A stretch of DNA of 64,000 nucleotides from Paradevosia shaoguanensis (lineage in GTDB: Bacteria; Pseudomonadota; Alphaproteobacteria; Rhizobiales; Devosiaceae): contig NZ_CP068983.1 in assembly GCF_016801025.1 (NCBI RefSeq), positions 1,922,001 through 1,986,000 of the forward strand, read 5' to 3'. A program made the translations under genes and the position numbers. Positions 46,260-55,429 of this stretch are shown here, in pieces (positions within the stretch are counted from its first letter, which is position 1; each line of letters opens with the position of its first letter). The notes under the pieces were generated by a model. The model searched no databases and was not told the DNA's origin. It saw only the letters and a program-made list of their open reading frames with translations.

Positions 46260-47138
46260 ATGATAGCGACACGCAAAGGCAGCGTCGGGCTGCTCTACAT
46301 GGCCCCGGCCCTGCTCTTCGTCCTCGTCTTCGTGGTCGTGCCCTTCGTCCAGCTCGTCCAGACTTCGTTCACCGATGCCTCGCTGCTGGGCGGGGGCGGC
46401 TTTGTCGGTCTTGAAAACTTCACCAGGGCCTTTGCCGACCCCACCTTCCAGCGCGCCCTGTGGTTCACCGCGCGCTATACCATCATAATAACGCCGATCC
46501 TCATGGGCCTCGGCTTTGCTTTGGCTCTGCTCACCGCGCCCAACCGGCCGCTCGAGCAATTGACGCGCGGCATCGTCTTCCTGCCGGTGGTGATTGGCCT
46601 GGGCTCATCGAGCCTCCTCTGGTTCTGGCTCTTCGACCAGCAGGTCGGCCTCATCAACCGCTTCCTCGTCGATATCCACCTTCTGGCCCAGCCCATGGTC
46701 TGGTTCACCAAGGCCGATCTCGTCATGTGGGCGGTCATCATCTCGGTGACCTGGAAAGTGGTCGGCTTCGGCATGATCCTCTTCGTCGCCGCCATCCAGT
46801 CGATCAACACCGAGATCACCGAGGCGGCCATGATCGATGGCGCCGGACCCTGGCAGCGGGTGTGGTCGATCCTGCTGCCGCTGACCCGCCGCACCATCCT
46901 GCTGGCCACGCTCATCTCGGCCATCGGCTCGATGCTGGCTTTCGACCAGTTCTACATCATGTCGGGCGGCGGTCCGCGCGGGCAGACTTTTACGGCGGTC
47001 TACTGGATCTACCAGCAGTCCTTCATCTCCTTCAAACTCGGCTATGGGGCGGCCCTGTCGCTGATCCTCACCGCCATCATCCTCTTCTTCTCCGCCATTC
47101 AGGTGTTCCTCTCCAACCGGAGCCCGGGTAATGACTGA
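46260..47138 (+). CDS. ABC sugar transporter permease 1 (MalF-like)
   Basis: 292 residues, six transmembrane helices starting LLYMAPALLFVLVFVVVPFVQLV. The cytoplasmic EAA loop is ITEAAMIDGAGPWQRVWSILLPLTRR. Sub-family CUT1, with the following permease as partner. Overlaps that gene by 8 bp. Confidence 0.94.
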   Translation: MIATRKGSVGLLYMAPALLFVLVFVVVPFVQLVQTSFTDASLLGGGGFVGLENFTRAFADPTFQRALWFTARYTIIITPILMGLGFALALLTAPNRPLEQLTRGIVFLPVVIGLGSSSLLWFWLFDQQVGLINRFLVDIHLLAQPMVWFTKADLVMWAVIISVTWKVVGFGMILFVAAIQSINTEITEAAMIDGAGPWQRVWSILLPLTRRTILLATLISAIGSMLAFDQFYIMSGGGPRGQTFTAVYWIYQQSFISFKLGYGAALSLILTAIILFFSAIQVFLSNRSPGND

Positions 47139-48030
47139 CCTCGCCGCCAATCCGGCCGAAATCGCCGCCGCCGATCATGCCCAGGGCCGGGTGGCCGGCG
47201 AACGCCGCCAACTGCGCTATCTCGTCGGCGCCATCTGCGTGGCGGTGCTCGCCATCATGCTCGCCCCGCTCGCGCTCTCGTTCCTGGCCTCGATCAAGAC
47301 GCCGCAGGAAGCCTCGCAATCGCCGCCGGTCTATCTGCCCAGCCAGATCAGCTTCGAGAATTACCTCAAGATCTTCGATTTCCAGGCGGGGCTCTCGACC
47401 TATGCCTTCAACTCGCTGGCGGTGGCCGGCATCGCCATCCTGCTCTGCCTGGCACTGGCCGTACCGGCCGGCTATGGGCTGGCGCGCTTCAATTTCCGCG
47501 GCAAGGAAGTGCTCTTCCTCATCATGCTGGCGCCGCTGATGATCCCCTATCAGGCGCTGCTGACCCCGCTCTACATGATGTTCGCCAAGGTGGGCCTTGC
47601 CAATTCCCATCTGGGGCTCGCCATCATCCACACCGTGCTGCAGCTGCCGTTCTCGATCTACCTCATGCGCAATTCCTTCGAGGGCATTCCGCGCGAGCTG
47701 GAAGAGGCGGCGGTCATGGATGGTTCGTCGTCCTTCCAGGTGCTGCGCAACATCTTCGGGCCGCTCGTCATCCCCGGCATGGTGACCGTGGCGCTCTTCA
47801 CCTTCATCAATTCATGGAACGAGTTCCTCGCCGCCCTGATCTTCATGAACAAGGAGACGGCCTTCACCGTCCCGATCATGCTGGTTTCGGTGCGCACCGG
47901 ACGGCTGGGCGCCGTCGACTGGGGGGCGCTGCAAGCGGGCGTCATCATCTCGATCCTGCCCTGTGTGCTGGTCTACGTGCTCTTGCAGAAATATTACGTC
48001 TCCGGCTTTCTCAACGGCGCCGTCAAATAG
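47131..48030 (+). CDS. ABC sugar transporter permease 2 (MalG-like)
   Basis: 299 residues with six transmembrane helices (YLVGAICVAVLAIMLAPLALSFLASIKTP at the N-terminus) and the EAA loop PRELEEAAVMDGSSSFQVLRNIFGPLVIPG. The last helix ends KYYVSGFLNGAVK, as in MalG. No ATPase gene is in the cluster, so a shared MsmK/UgpC-like ATPase is needed from elsewhere. Confidence 0.94.
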   Translation: MTDLAANPAEIAAADHAQGRVAGERRQLRYLVGAICVAVLAIMLAPLALSFLASIKTPQEASQSPPVYLPSQISFENYLKIFDFQAGLSTYAFNSLAVAGIAILLCLALAVPAGYGLARFNFRGKEVLFLIMLAPLMIPYQALLTPLYMMFAKVGLANSHLGLAIIHTVLQLPFSIYLMRNSFEGIPRELEEAAVMDGSSSFQVLRNIFGPLVIPGMVTVALFTFINSWNEFLAALIFMNKETAFTVPIMLVSVRTGRLGAVDWGALQAGVIISILPCVLVYVLLQKYYVSGFLNGAVK

Positions 48031-48047
48031 GGAAAGACCGTCCGCAA

Positions 48048-49076
48048 GTGAGCCAGGATACGCAAGACAAGAGCCCCAACCGGCGCGTCACCATCCGCGA
48101 TGTGGCGCGGCTGGCCGAGGTGTCGATCGGCACCGCTTCCAAGGCCATGAATGCCGGCGGACGCCTGCGGCAGGAAACGCGCGACAAGGTCATGCGCGTG
48201 GCCAAGGAGATCGGCTACCGGCCGAACGACCTGGCGCAGAGCCTCCACCGCGCCCGCTCGCGCACCGTGGGCATTCTCACCAATGACAGTTTCGGGCGCT
48301 TCAGCTTCCCCATCATCCGTGCGCTCGAAGAGCGGCTGGCCGATCAGGGTGTCGCCGTCTTCATGTGCAACGCCACCGACGATCCGGCCCGCGAGCGCCA
48401 GCATATCGACCAGCTCCTCGGCAAGCGCATCGATGGCCTGGTGGTGACGGCCCGCCGTTCCGATCGGCGTCCGGCGATCCTCGTCGGCGGCATTCCCGTC
48501 ATCTACGTCTTCTCGCAGGCCGACGACCCGGATGCCCTTTGCCTCCTGCCCGATGACGAAGGCGGGGCGGTACTGGCCAGCGAGCACCTTATCGGCCTCG
48601 GCCGCACGCGCATCGCCCACATCACCGGCCCCGAGCATTTCGAAGCCGTGCAATTGCGCCATCGCGGTTTCAGCCGTGCCCTCGAACGGGCCGGGCTCAA
48701 GTCCGATCTCTTCCTCTCCGGCCCGTGGTCGGAGGAATGGGGGCGTGACGCGGTGGCAAAGCTCTTCGATGGCGCGGATGCGCCCCGGCCCGACGCGCTC
48801 TTTTGCGGCAACGACCAGATCGCGCGCGGCGCCGCCGAGGCGTTGCGCGATCGCGGCATCGCGGTGCCCAAGGATGTCGCCATCGTCGGCTTCGATAATT
48901 GGCTGGTGATGACAGAGGCGGCGCGGCCGCCGCTCACCAGCATCGACATGAACCTGCCCGCGCTCGGGCGGGAAGCAGGCGAGCGGTTGCTGGCCATGAT
49001 TTCGGGCGAAAGGGAGACGGGCACGCGACGCCTGCCCGCCACTCTCGTCGTCCGCCAATCGACTGTGGAGAGTTGA
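48048..49076 (+). CDS. LacI-family transcriptional regulator
   Basis: 342 residues. N-terminal HTH VTIRDVARLAEVSIGTASKAMNAGGRLRQETRDKVMRVAKEIGYRPNDLAQSLHRARSRTVGIL, with a periplasmic-binding-like effector domain after it (YVFSQADDPDALCLLPDDEGGAVLASEHLIGLGRTRIAHITGP). GTG start at 48048. Co-directional between the permeases and the GH127 gene; the two GAAAAGCTTTTC palindromes upstream of the operon are its likely sites. The inducer is probably the released sugar. Confidence 0.92.
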   Translation: MSQDTQDKSPNRRVTIRDVARLAEVSIGTASKAMNAGGRLRQETRDKVMRVAKEIGYRPNDLAQSLHRARSRTVGILTNDSFGRFSFPIIRALEERLADQGVAVFMCNATDDPARERQHIDQLLGKRIDGLVVTARRSDRRPAILVGGIPVIYVFSQADDPDALCLLPDDEGGAVLASEHLIGLGRTRIAHITGPEHFEAVQLRHRGFSRALERAGLKSDLFLSGPWSEEWGRDAVAKLFDGADAPRPDALFCGNDQIARGAAEALRDRGIAVPKDVAIVGFDNWLVMTEAARPPLTSIDMNLPALGREAGERLLAMISGERETGTRRLPATLVVRQSTVES

Positions 49077-49080
49077 GGAA

Positions 49081-50997
49081 ATGAGAAAATACGCGCCGGT
49101 GAGCTTTCCGGATGTGCGGCTCGAAGGGGATTTCTGGCGCGAGCGCCTCGATACGGTCCTGGCCCGGACCATTCCGTCCCAGCACAAGAAGCTGGGCGAA
49201 TACGGGATACTCGATTCCTTGAAGCTCCCGCAGCCGCCTCCGCCGCTGCGCTTTCCGCGCCATGCCAACGGTTTTACCGTGCAGGTCTTCTGGGATTCGG
49301 ACGTCGGCAAGTGGATCGAGGCGGCGTCCTACGCCCTCGCCCATCGGCGCGATGCCGATATCGAGGCCAAGATCGAGGCCATCGTCGACGATTTCGAGAA
49401 GGCGCAGGCGCCGGACGGCTATCTCAATTGCTGGTATCTCGGCCGCGAACCCGAAAAGCGCTTCACGAACCTGCGCGACAACCACGAATTCTACAATGCC
49501 GGGCACCTGCTCGAAGGCGCCATCGCCTATTTCCAGGCGACCGGACGCCGCCGCTGGCTCTCGATCATGGAGCGCTATCTCGATCATATCTATGCGGTCT
49601 TCGGCAGCGAGGCAGGCAAGAAGCACGGCTATGACGGGCACGAGGAAATCGAGCTGGCGCTGATCAAGCTCTACCACCTCACCAAGGACCGGAAGCACCT
49701 CGACTTCGCCACCTACCTCATCAACGAGCGCGGCCACCAGCCGCCGCATTTCTTCGATGTCGAGCGCGAAGAGCGCGAGAAGAAGGGCATCGACACCCAG
49801 CGCTACGTCTTCCCGAACTACGAATATTCCCAGTCCCACAAGCCGGTGCGCGAGCAGGACAAGGTGGTCGGCCATGCCGTGCGCGCCATGTACCTCTACA
49901 CCGCCATGGCGGACCTGGCGGCGGAGCTGGGCGACGAGGCCCTCAAGCATGCCTGCGAGGTGCTCTGGAAGGACGTGATGGACACCAAGATGTATGTGAC
50001 GGCGGGCCTCGGCCCCTCGGCGCATAACGAGGGGTTCACCTGGGATTACGACCTCCCCAACGAGACCGCCTATGCCGAAACCTGCGCCTCGGTCGCCCTC
50101 ATCTTCTGGGCGCAGCGCATGCTGCATCTCGATCTCGACGGCCAATATGCCGATATTCTGGAACTGGCCCTCTTCAACGGCGCGCTTTCGGGCCTGAGCC
50201 GTGACGGCACGCATTATTTCTACGCCAATCCGCTCGAAAGCGATGGCCGCGACACCCGCTGGGACTGGCATACCTGCCCCTGCTGCACGATGAACGTTTC
50301 CCGGCTCGTGGCCTCGGTCGGCGGCTACTTCCTGTCCGCCGCCGAAGACGGCATCGCCTTCCACCTTTACGGCGGCATCTCGACCAGCGTGGGCGTCGCC
50401 GGCACGGAAGTCGGTGTCCGCGAAATCTCCAACTATCCTTGGTCGGGCGATATCCGCATCGAGCTTTCGCCCGAAACGCCGAAAGCTTTTGACGTCAAAC
50501 TGCGCATTCCCGGCTGGGCCAAATCCTTCTCGGTCAAGGTCAATGGCGAGGCCGTCTCGGCGCAGCCGGCCAACGGCTACCTCACCCTCAACCGCACCTG
50601 GTCCAAGGGTGATGTCGTGGAACTCGACCTGCCCATGGTCGCCGAGCGCCTTTACGCCAATCCTTCGGTCAAGATGGATATCGGTCGCGTGAGCCTCAGA
50701 CGCGGCCCCTTCGTCTATTGCCTCGAAGGTGCCGACAACCCGGGCGGTCCGGTGCAGCGGCTGAAGCTGCCGCGCGCGGCCGAGCTCAAGGCGCAGACCC
50801 GTTCCGATCTCTTCGGCGGCCTGCCGGTAGTGACGATCTCGGCCGATGCCGTCGCCATCGACCAGGGCGGTTGGGAAAAGACCCTCTACCGCACCGATCC
50901 GCCAGGGCAGGAAAAGGCGACGCTCACCGCCTTGCCCTATTACCTCTGGGCCAATCGTGGCACCCATTCCATGGTCGTCTGGGTCCCCGAAGCCTAG
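49081..50997 (+). CDS. Glycoside hydrolase family 127 (beta-L-arabinofuranosidase-like)
   Basis: 638 residues without signal peptide, so cytoplasmic. The (alpha/alpha)6 core includes RDNHEFYNAGHLLEGAIAYFQATG and YDGHEEIELALIKLYHLT; the active site is the E-x-C of NETAYAETCASVALIFWAQRM plus the CPCC of WDWHTCPCCTMNVSRLVAS, matching the Zn-coordinating Glu/Cys set and Cys nucleophile of GH127. Follows the LacI gene by 4 bp. It would split imported arabinose oligomers inside the cell. Confidence 0.9.
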   Translation: MRKYAPVSFPDVRLEGDFWRERLDTVLARTIPSQHKKLGEYGILDSLKLPQPPPPLRFPRHANGFTVQVFWDSDVGKWIEAASYALAHRRDADIEAKIEAIVDDFEKAQAPDGYLNCWYLGREPEKRFTNLRDNHEFYNAGHLLEGAIAYFQATGRRRWLSIMERYLDHIYAVFGSEAGKKHGYDGHEEIELALIKLYHLTKDRKHLDFATYLINERGHQPPHFFDVEREEREKKGIDTQRYVFPNYEYSQSHKPVREQDKVVGHAVRAMYLYTAMADLAAELGDEALKHACEVLWKDVMDTKMYVTAGLGPSAHNEGFTWDYDLPNETAYAETCASVALIFWAQRMLHLDLDGQYADILELALFNGALSGLSRDGTHYFYANPLESDGRDTRWDWHTCPCCTMNVSRLVASVGGYFLSAAEDGIAFHLYGGISTSVGVAGTEVGVREISNYPWSGDIRIELSPETPKAFDVKLRIPGWAKSFSVKVNGEAVSAQPANGYLTLNRTWSKGDVVELDLPMVAERLYANPSVKMDIGRVSLRRGPFVYCLEGADNPGGPVQRLKLPRAAELKAQTRSDLFGGLPVVTISADAVAIDQGGWEKTLYRTDPPGQEKATLTALPYYLWANRGTHSMVVWVPEA

Positions 50998-51010
50998 CCC
51001 CGCACACTTC

Positions 51011-51057
51011 TACCCTCTCCCCTCGTGGGAGAGGGTGCCCGCAGGGCGGGTGAGGGG
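51011..51057. terminator. Hairpin repeat between convergent GH127 and FeeM-like genes
   Basis: ACCCTCTCCC-CTCGT-GGGAGAGGGT is a perfect 10-bp stem, followed by GCCCGCAGGGCGGGTGAGGGG. The type is a common intergenic repeat in this order of bacteria. Its place between two convergent genes suggests bidirectional termination. Confidence 0.6.
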
Positions 51058-51087
51058 ACGCCAGTATCCCCGGCCCCCGCGCCCACC

Positions 51088-51858
51088 TCACTCCGCCGCC
51101 AGCGCCTGCTCCTCGCGCAGCTTCTGCTCGAGCCGCGCCGTGGCCGCCACCTTCTGTCCGAACCGCACCCTGCCGGCGCCGCCGAAGAGCGCGTCGCGCT
51201 CTTCGCGTGTCGACAGGAAGAAGGGGAAGCGCCGCACGATGCGCGGCAGCGTCTCGGGCACGTGGCTGCCCACCAGCACGATCGGAAAGTTCAACTGCCC
51301 ATAGGTCCGCTGCGGGCCCATGGGCTGGGAGAGGAAGATGCGCTTGTAGAAGGCGGCATGTTCGGGTCGCACCGATTGCAGGCAATAGTCGACCCCGAAA
51401 TGCTCGGACGCCATCAGCCCCAGCCGCAGGGTCAGGTAGGGCAAGGCCGGGTAGGCCAGCGAGGCCTCGTGGTCGGCGGTGAAGCGCGTGGGGTCGGTAA
51501 AGCTCATGCCCTTGTCGAGCATGGGCCCCAGCACGTCCTCGTAGACCCCGAGGCTGGGCGAGATGCGGCAATCGGGCGTGATGTGGTGGATGCGGATCGA
51601 GCTCATCAGCCGGCCGTCGATGAACACGCCGAACGTATAGGCGTTCGGCGAGAGATCGAGCGGGTCGGTGTAGATTTCTTCCGAGTTGTACGGCAGGAAA
51701 TTTTCCCGCCGGTAAGCCTCGTAGCGCAGCCGGTAAACCGGGTCCGTCACGTCTTCCGGTTGGATGCGGGCGTATTCGACCTTGTCGAGTACGTCCAGTA
51801 GCGTTCCGGCAAACCGCGATGGCGCGGTCGCCGGCTGCGAGCCTTCGTTGGAGCTCAT
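51088..51858 (-). CDS. FeeM-like N-acyl amino acid synthase / N-acyltransferase
   Basis: 256 residues from MSSNEGSQPATAPSRFAGTLLDVLDKVEYARI. GNAT/autoinducer-synthase-like fold: PVYRLRYEAYRRENFLPYNSEEIYTDPLD, then YTFGVFIDGRLMSSIRIHHITPD, and MSFTDPTRFTADHEAS. It resembles FeeM, which makes N-acyl-tyrosines from acyl-ACP, and LuxI-type synthases. The product is unknown. A GTG at 51870 is an alternative start. It lies downstream of the GGDEF-EAL gene on the same strand with an AT-rich gap of 99 bp. Confidence 0.78.
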   Translation of the reverse strand: MSSNEGSQPATAPSRFAGTLLDVLDKVEYARIQPEDVTDPVYRLRYEAYRRENFLPYNSEEIYTDPLDLSPNAYTFGVFIDGRLMSSIRIHHITPDCRISPSLGVYEDVLGPMLDKGMSFTDPTRFTADHEASLAYPALPYLTLRLGLMASEHFGVDYCLQSVRPEHAAFYKRIFLSQPMGPQRTYGQLNFPIVLVGSHVPETLPRIVRRFPFFLSTREERDALFGGAGRVRFGQKVAATARLEQKLREEQALAAE

Positions 51859-51957
51859 GTTCACACCCACACAGTGAAAATTTGAATTAAATTTTAACTA
51901 TGTGTGAGAGGGTTGGCGGTGGTTTCTGAATTTATGGTTAACGTTCGGCCGTAAACC

Positions 51958-54273
51958 TCAGTGCCTAAACACTTTTCCGCTCCGGGAGCGGATGGTCTGG
52001 CCCGGCGCGAAGGAGACGCGCTCGATCAGTTCGGCGATTTCGCGCCGCGGTAGCGGCACGCCGAAGAGGAAGCCCTGCACCTGGTCGATATCGGCGGCGC
52101 GCGAGATCGCATCGAGCTGGTCCTCGGTCTCGATGCCCTCCACGGTCACCGTCAGGTCGAGATCCTTGCTCAGCTTGGCGATGTTGGAGACGAGCTTGAG
52201 CGAGCGCTCGCTGGTGGTGATGTCGGCCACGAACGAGCGGTCGATCTTGAGCTTGGTGAAGGGCAGGGCGTGGAGGTACGACAGGCTCGAATAGCCCGTG
52301 CCGAAATCGTCGAGCGCAATGCCCACGCCCAGCTCGCGCAATTCGCTCAGCGCCTTGCTCACCGCCTGCTTTTCCTCGATCAGCGTGGATTCGGTGATTT
52401 CCACTTCCAGCCGCTCCGGGGAGAGCCCGGTCTTGCGCAGGCCCTCGCGCACCATCTCGGTCACGTCCGTGGTGCGGAAGTCGGTGGCCGAGAGGTTTAT
52501 GGCCACGCGCAGCGGGCTCGGCCAATGCTTGCATTCGCGCGTGGCGGTGATCAGCACGAAGCGGGTGAGGTCGGAAATGGCGCCGATTTCCTCGGCGATC
52601 GGCACGAAGACCGAGGGCGGAATATTGCCGAGTTCGGCATGGTTCCAGCGCGCCAGGGCCTCGCAGCCGATGATCCGCCGCGCCCGCAGGTCGACGATGG
52701 GTTGGTAGACGAGGAAAAGCTCGCCCTTGTCGAGCGCTTCGCGCAGGTCCGCCTTGAGCCGCTGGCGCTGGCGGTAGTCGATGTCCATCACGTCGTGGAA
52801 CAGCGACCATTGCGCCTTCCCGCTGCCCTTGGCGCCATAGAGCGCCAGGTCCGCGCGGGTAAGGAGCGTCGCCAGGTCCTCGGTGGGCTTGGCGATGACC
52901 ACGCCGATCGAGGCATGGGCCTTGAGCACCTGGTCCATGATGAAGAAGGGCTGGCTGAGCACTTCGAGCACGGCATTGGCGTCGCGCTCGACGGAACGGC
53001 GCGTGACCCCGCTGGGACGATAGACGATGAACTCGTCGCCGCCGAACCGCGCGGCCACGGCGCTGTTGTCGAGCACCGAGCGGATGCGGCGCGCCGCCTC
53101 GACCAGCAGGGCGTCGCCCACCGGGTGCCCGAACGTGTCGTTGACGTGCTTGAAGTCGTCGAGGTCGATCATCATCAGCATCACGTTCTCGCGCGCATTG
53201 GTGCGGCGCTTGCGGATGAGGCTGGCTTCGACTTCCTCGGAGAAATAATGGCGGTTGGGCAGGCTCGTCAGGCCGTCGAACCGGGCCATGTAGTTGATGC
53301 GCTCATTGGCGCGCACACGCTCGGTAATGTCCTCGAACATCACCACGGTATGGCCTTGGCCGGAGGTGATGGTGATCTCGACCCGCAATTGCGGGGGCAC
53401 GGCCACCACCATCTTGCGATGGCCCATGCCGGCGGCGATGGCGCGCATGAACTGGCGGGCAAGGGTGGGCGAGATGAGCCCGTCGCGGCGCGATTGCGAG
53501 ATGACCTGGGAGAGGTAGCGGCCGACGCTGCGCTCGGGCGAAAGGCCCGGAAAGAGCTCGCGCGCCCGGCGATTGACCACGGCCACGCGCCCGGCTTCGT
53601 CCAGCATGCACAGGCCATGCGGCATGGTGGTCAAGGCAGTGTCGAGTTCGCGCGCCAGCCGGTTGGCTTCCATCCTGCCATGCACGGCGCCGAGCAGGAT
53701 TTCGCGCAGGTTGCTGGCCATGCGCCGGATGCCGGCCATGAAGAGGATCAGCAGCACGGCGATGGTGGCGTGGTAGATGTCGCCCTTGAGGAGCAGGCCG
53801 ACGCCGAAGGGAATGGTGATCGAGAGCAGCTGGAGCGTGATCAGCCGGTCCATCGCGAAGTTGCGGTTCGCAATGCCGGTGACGCCGGCCATGGTCACCA
53901 CGGCCGCCGCGAAGGCGGCAAAGCCGCCATCGTTGACCCAGAGGCTCGCATAGCACCAGAAGCCGTGGAGGGCGGCGGTCACCACCGCGCCCACCGTCAT
54001 GCGCACTTCCCAGACGGCGGCACTATCGGCGTCGTCGACCACCAGGTTCGCGCGGGCAAAGGCCCTCATGTCGAGGATACGGGCGACGCAGACGATGAAG
54101 AACAGCGCGGCCATCGCATAGAGCAGCGGCGAGGAGGCGCCGTAGGCGGAAACCCCGGCTGCAATGGCCGAGCAGATCATCCCATAGGCCATCGATCGCG
54201 GGTCGGCGTAAAGCGACCGGACGATCGACACGTAATCCACGGCCGGTAGTTTGCGTCTTGCCGAATAGAACAT
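51958..54273 (-). CDS. Membrane-anchored GGDEF-EAL protein (c-di-GMP synthesis/degradation)
   Basis: 771 residues. Six or so N-terminal transmembrane helices (MAYGMICSAIAAGVSAYGASSPLLYAMAALFFIVCVARI, etc.), a PAS-like segment (LDTALTTMPHGLCMLDEAGRVAVVNRRARELF), a GGDEF domain with intact signature ARFGGDEFIVYR, and an EAL domain with GCEALARWNH, NLSATDFRT, EITESTLIEE, LDDFGTGYSSLSYL, LKIDRSFV and VEGIETEDQ. Both catalytic motifs look intact, so it may make or break c-di-GMP depending on the sensed state. Confidence 0.93.
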   Translation of the reverse strand: MFYSARRKLPAVDYVSIVRSLYADPRSMAYGMICSAIAAGVSAYGASSPLLYAMAALFFIVCVARILDMRAFARANLVVDDADSAAVWEVRMTVGAVVTAALHGFWCYASLWVNDGGFAAFAAAVVTMAGVTGIANRNFAMDRLITLQLLSITIPFGVGLLLKGDIYHATIAVLLILFMAGIRRMASNLREILLGAVHGRMEANRLARELDTALTTMPHGLCMLDEAGRVAVVNRRARELFPGLSPERSVGRYLSQVISQSRRDGLISPTLARQFMRAIAAGMGHRKMVVAVPPQLRVEITITSGQGHTVVMFEDITERVRANERINYMARFDGLTSLPNRHYFSEEVEASLIRKRRTNARENVMLMMIDLDDFKHVNDTFGHPVGDALLVEAARRIRSVLDNSAVAARFGGDEFIVYRPSGVTRRSVERDANAVLEVLSQPFFIMDQVLKAHASIGVVIAKPTEDLATLLTRADLALYGAKGSGKAQWSLFHDVMDIDYRQRQRLKADLREALDKGELFLVYQPIVDLRARRIIGCEALARWNHAELGNIPPSVFVPIAEEIGAISDLTRFVLITATRECKHWPSPLRVAINLSATDFRTTDVTEMVREGLRKTGLSPERLEVEITESTLIEEKQAVSKALSELRELGVGIALDDFGTGYSSLSYLHALPFTKLKIDRSFVADITTSERSLKLVSNIAKLSKDLDLTVTVEGIETEDQLDAISRAADIDQVQGFLFGVPLPRREIAELIERVSFAPGQTIRSRSGKVFRH

Positions 54274-54377
54274 GCGCTTTGGGGTTCCGTAACCCGGCGA
54301 TCATGCCCGTAACGCGTTAATGGCCGATTGCATCAATCGTATTTTGTCTAAAGATGTAGTTGGGTTTGCGTTAAGAA

Positions 54378-54411
54378 GCCCCGGCCGTTTCGGGCTCTAC
54401 TTGGCCGGGGC
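54378..54411 (-). terminator. Hairpin downstream of the DMT transporter gene
   Basis: GCCCCGGCC with GGCCGGGGC, a perfect 9-bp stem enclosing 16 bases, 8 bp after the stop of the transporter gene. The following minus-strand T content is modest (CTTCTTAAC), so termination is likely but not strong. Confidence 0.5.
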
Positions 54412-54418
54412 AAAGTCT

Positions 54419-55396
54419 TCAGGCCGCGGCGGCAGCCGTCTTGGGAATTGCCAGCTTGGCCCGTGCGTCGGCGCGGCCGAACCAGACCGAACCCAGGATC
54501 ACGCAGGCCGTGCCGATGGCGTGGTAGATGGTAAAGGGCTCGTTGAGCACCACCACGGCGATGGCGATGGTGAAGAGCGGGCCGAAGGCGCCGGTCGAAG
54601 ATGTCGCGCGCGCCCCGATGCGGGCAATGCCGCCATTCATCAGGAACGAGGGCACGACGGTGCCGAGGACGCCCAGCGCCAGGCCATAGGCCCAGACCGG
54701 GGCGGAAAGCTCGGCATAGCTGCCGATACCGTGCCAGATCGTGTTCTGCGCGATTGCCGCGATCGCCGCCGTGCCCATGGCGATGCAGGTGAAGAGCCCG
54801 GTGCCGATATGGTTCATCTGCCGCTTGGCCAGGTGCTGGTAGAGGGCGAAGGTCAACGCCGAGGCGAGGACCAGCCCGGTGCCCAGCCAGAGGCCTTCGG
54901 GGTCCGTGGTGAGGTTCCAGCCGAAGATCACCAGCAGGCCCGCATAGGAGAGCGCCATGCCCGGCACCACGCTCCAGTGCATGCGGTCCCCGAAGAACCA
55001 GACGCCGAAGAGCAGGGTGAAGAAGGGATAGGTGAACAGCACCAGTCGCTCGAACTGGGCCGAGAGGAAGTTGAGGCCGGCGAAATCGAGATAGCTCGAG
55101 ACGTAATAGCCCAGAATGCCCACGGCCATGCTGGAGGCGACCAGCTTCGGCGTGAGGCGCTTGCGCATATCGGGGCTGCGGCGCAGCAGCGTCAGCAGGA
55201 TCACGGCATAGACCGGCAGCGCCACCAGCATGCGCAGCGCCAGCACCGTCTCGGTGGGCACGCCGTGCTGGTAGGCGAGCTTGATGAAGATGCCCTTGGT
55301 CGAAAAGAGCACGGCCCCGCCGATGGCGAGGGCATAGCCGACATAGTCGATATCGGTTGCGGCGGGGGCGGTCGAGGTTGAGGCTGGCGACGGCAT
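54419..55396 (-). CDS. EamA/DMT-family transporter
   Basis: 325 residues from MPSPASTSTAPAATD, ten transmembrane helices in two EamA repeats: YVGYALAIGGAVLFSTKGIFIKLAYQHGVP...FERLVLFTYPFFTLLFGVWFFGDR and GLWLGTGLVLASALTFALYQHLAKRQMNHIG...LNEPFTIYHAIGTACVILGSVW. Probable metabolite exporter, substrate unknown. AAGG six bases before ATG 55396 supports this start; an in-frame ATG at 55429 gives 11 more residues. Confidence 0.88.
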   Translation of the reverse strand: MPSPASTSTAPAATDIDYVGYALAIGGAVLFSTKGIFIKLAYQHGVPTETVLALRMLVALPVYAVILLTLLRRSPDMRKRLTPKLVASSMAVGILGYYVSSYLDFAGLNFLSAQFERLVLFTYPFFTLLFGVWFFGDRMHWSVVPGMALSYAGLLVIFGWNLTTDPEGLWLGTGLVLASALTFALYQHLAKRQMNHIGTGLFTCIAMGTAAIAAIAQNTIWHGIGSYAELSAPVWAYGLALGVLGTVVPSFLMNGGIARIGARATSSTGAFGPLFTIAIAVVVLNEPFTIYHAIGTACVILGSVWFGRADARAKLAIPKTAAAAA

Positions 55397-55429
55397 GAAA
55401 GACCTTGGCTTGTTGGGTGGTCCTGCCAT

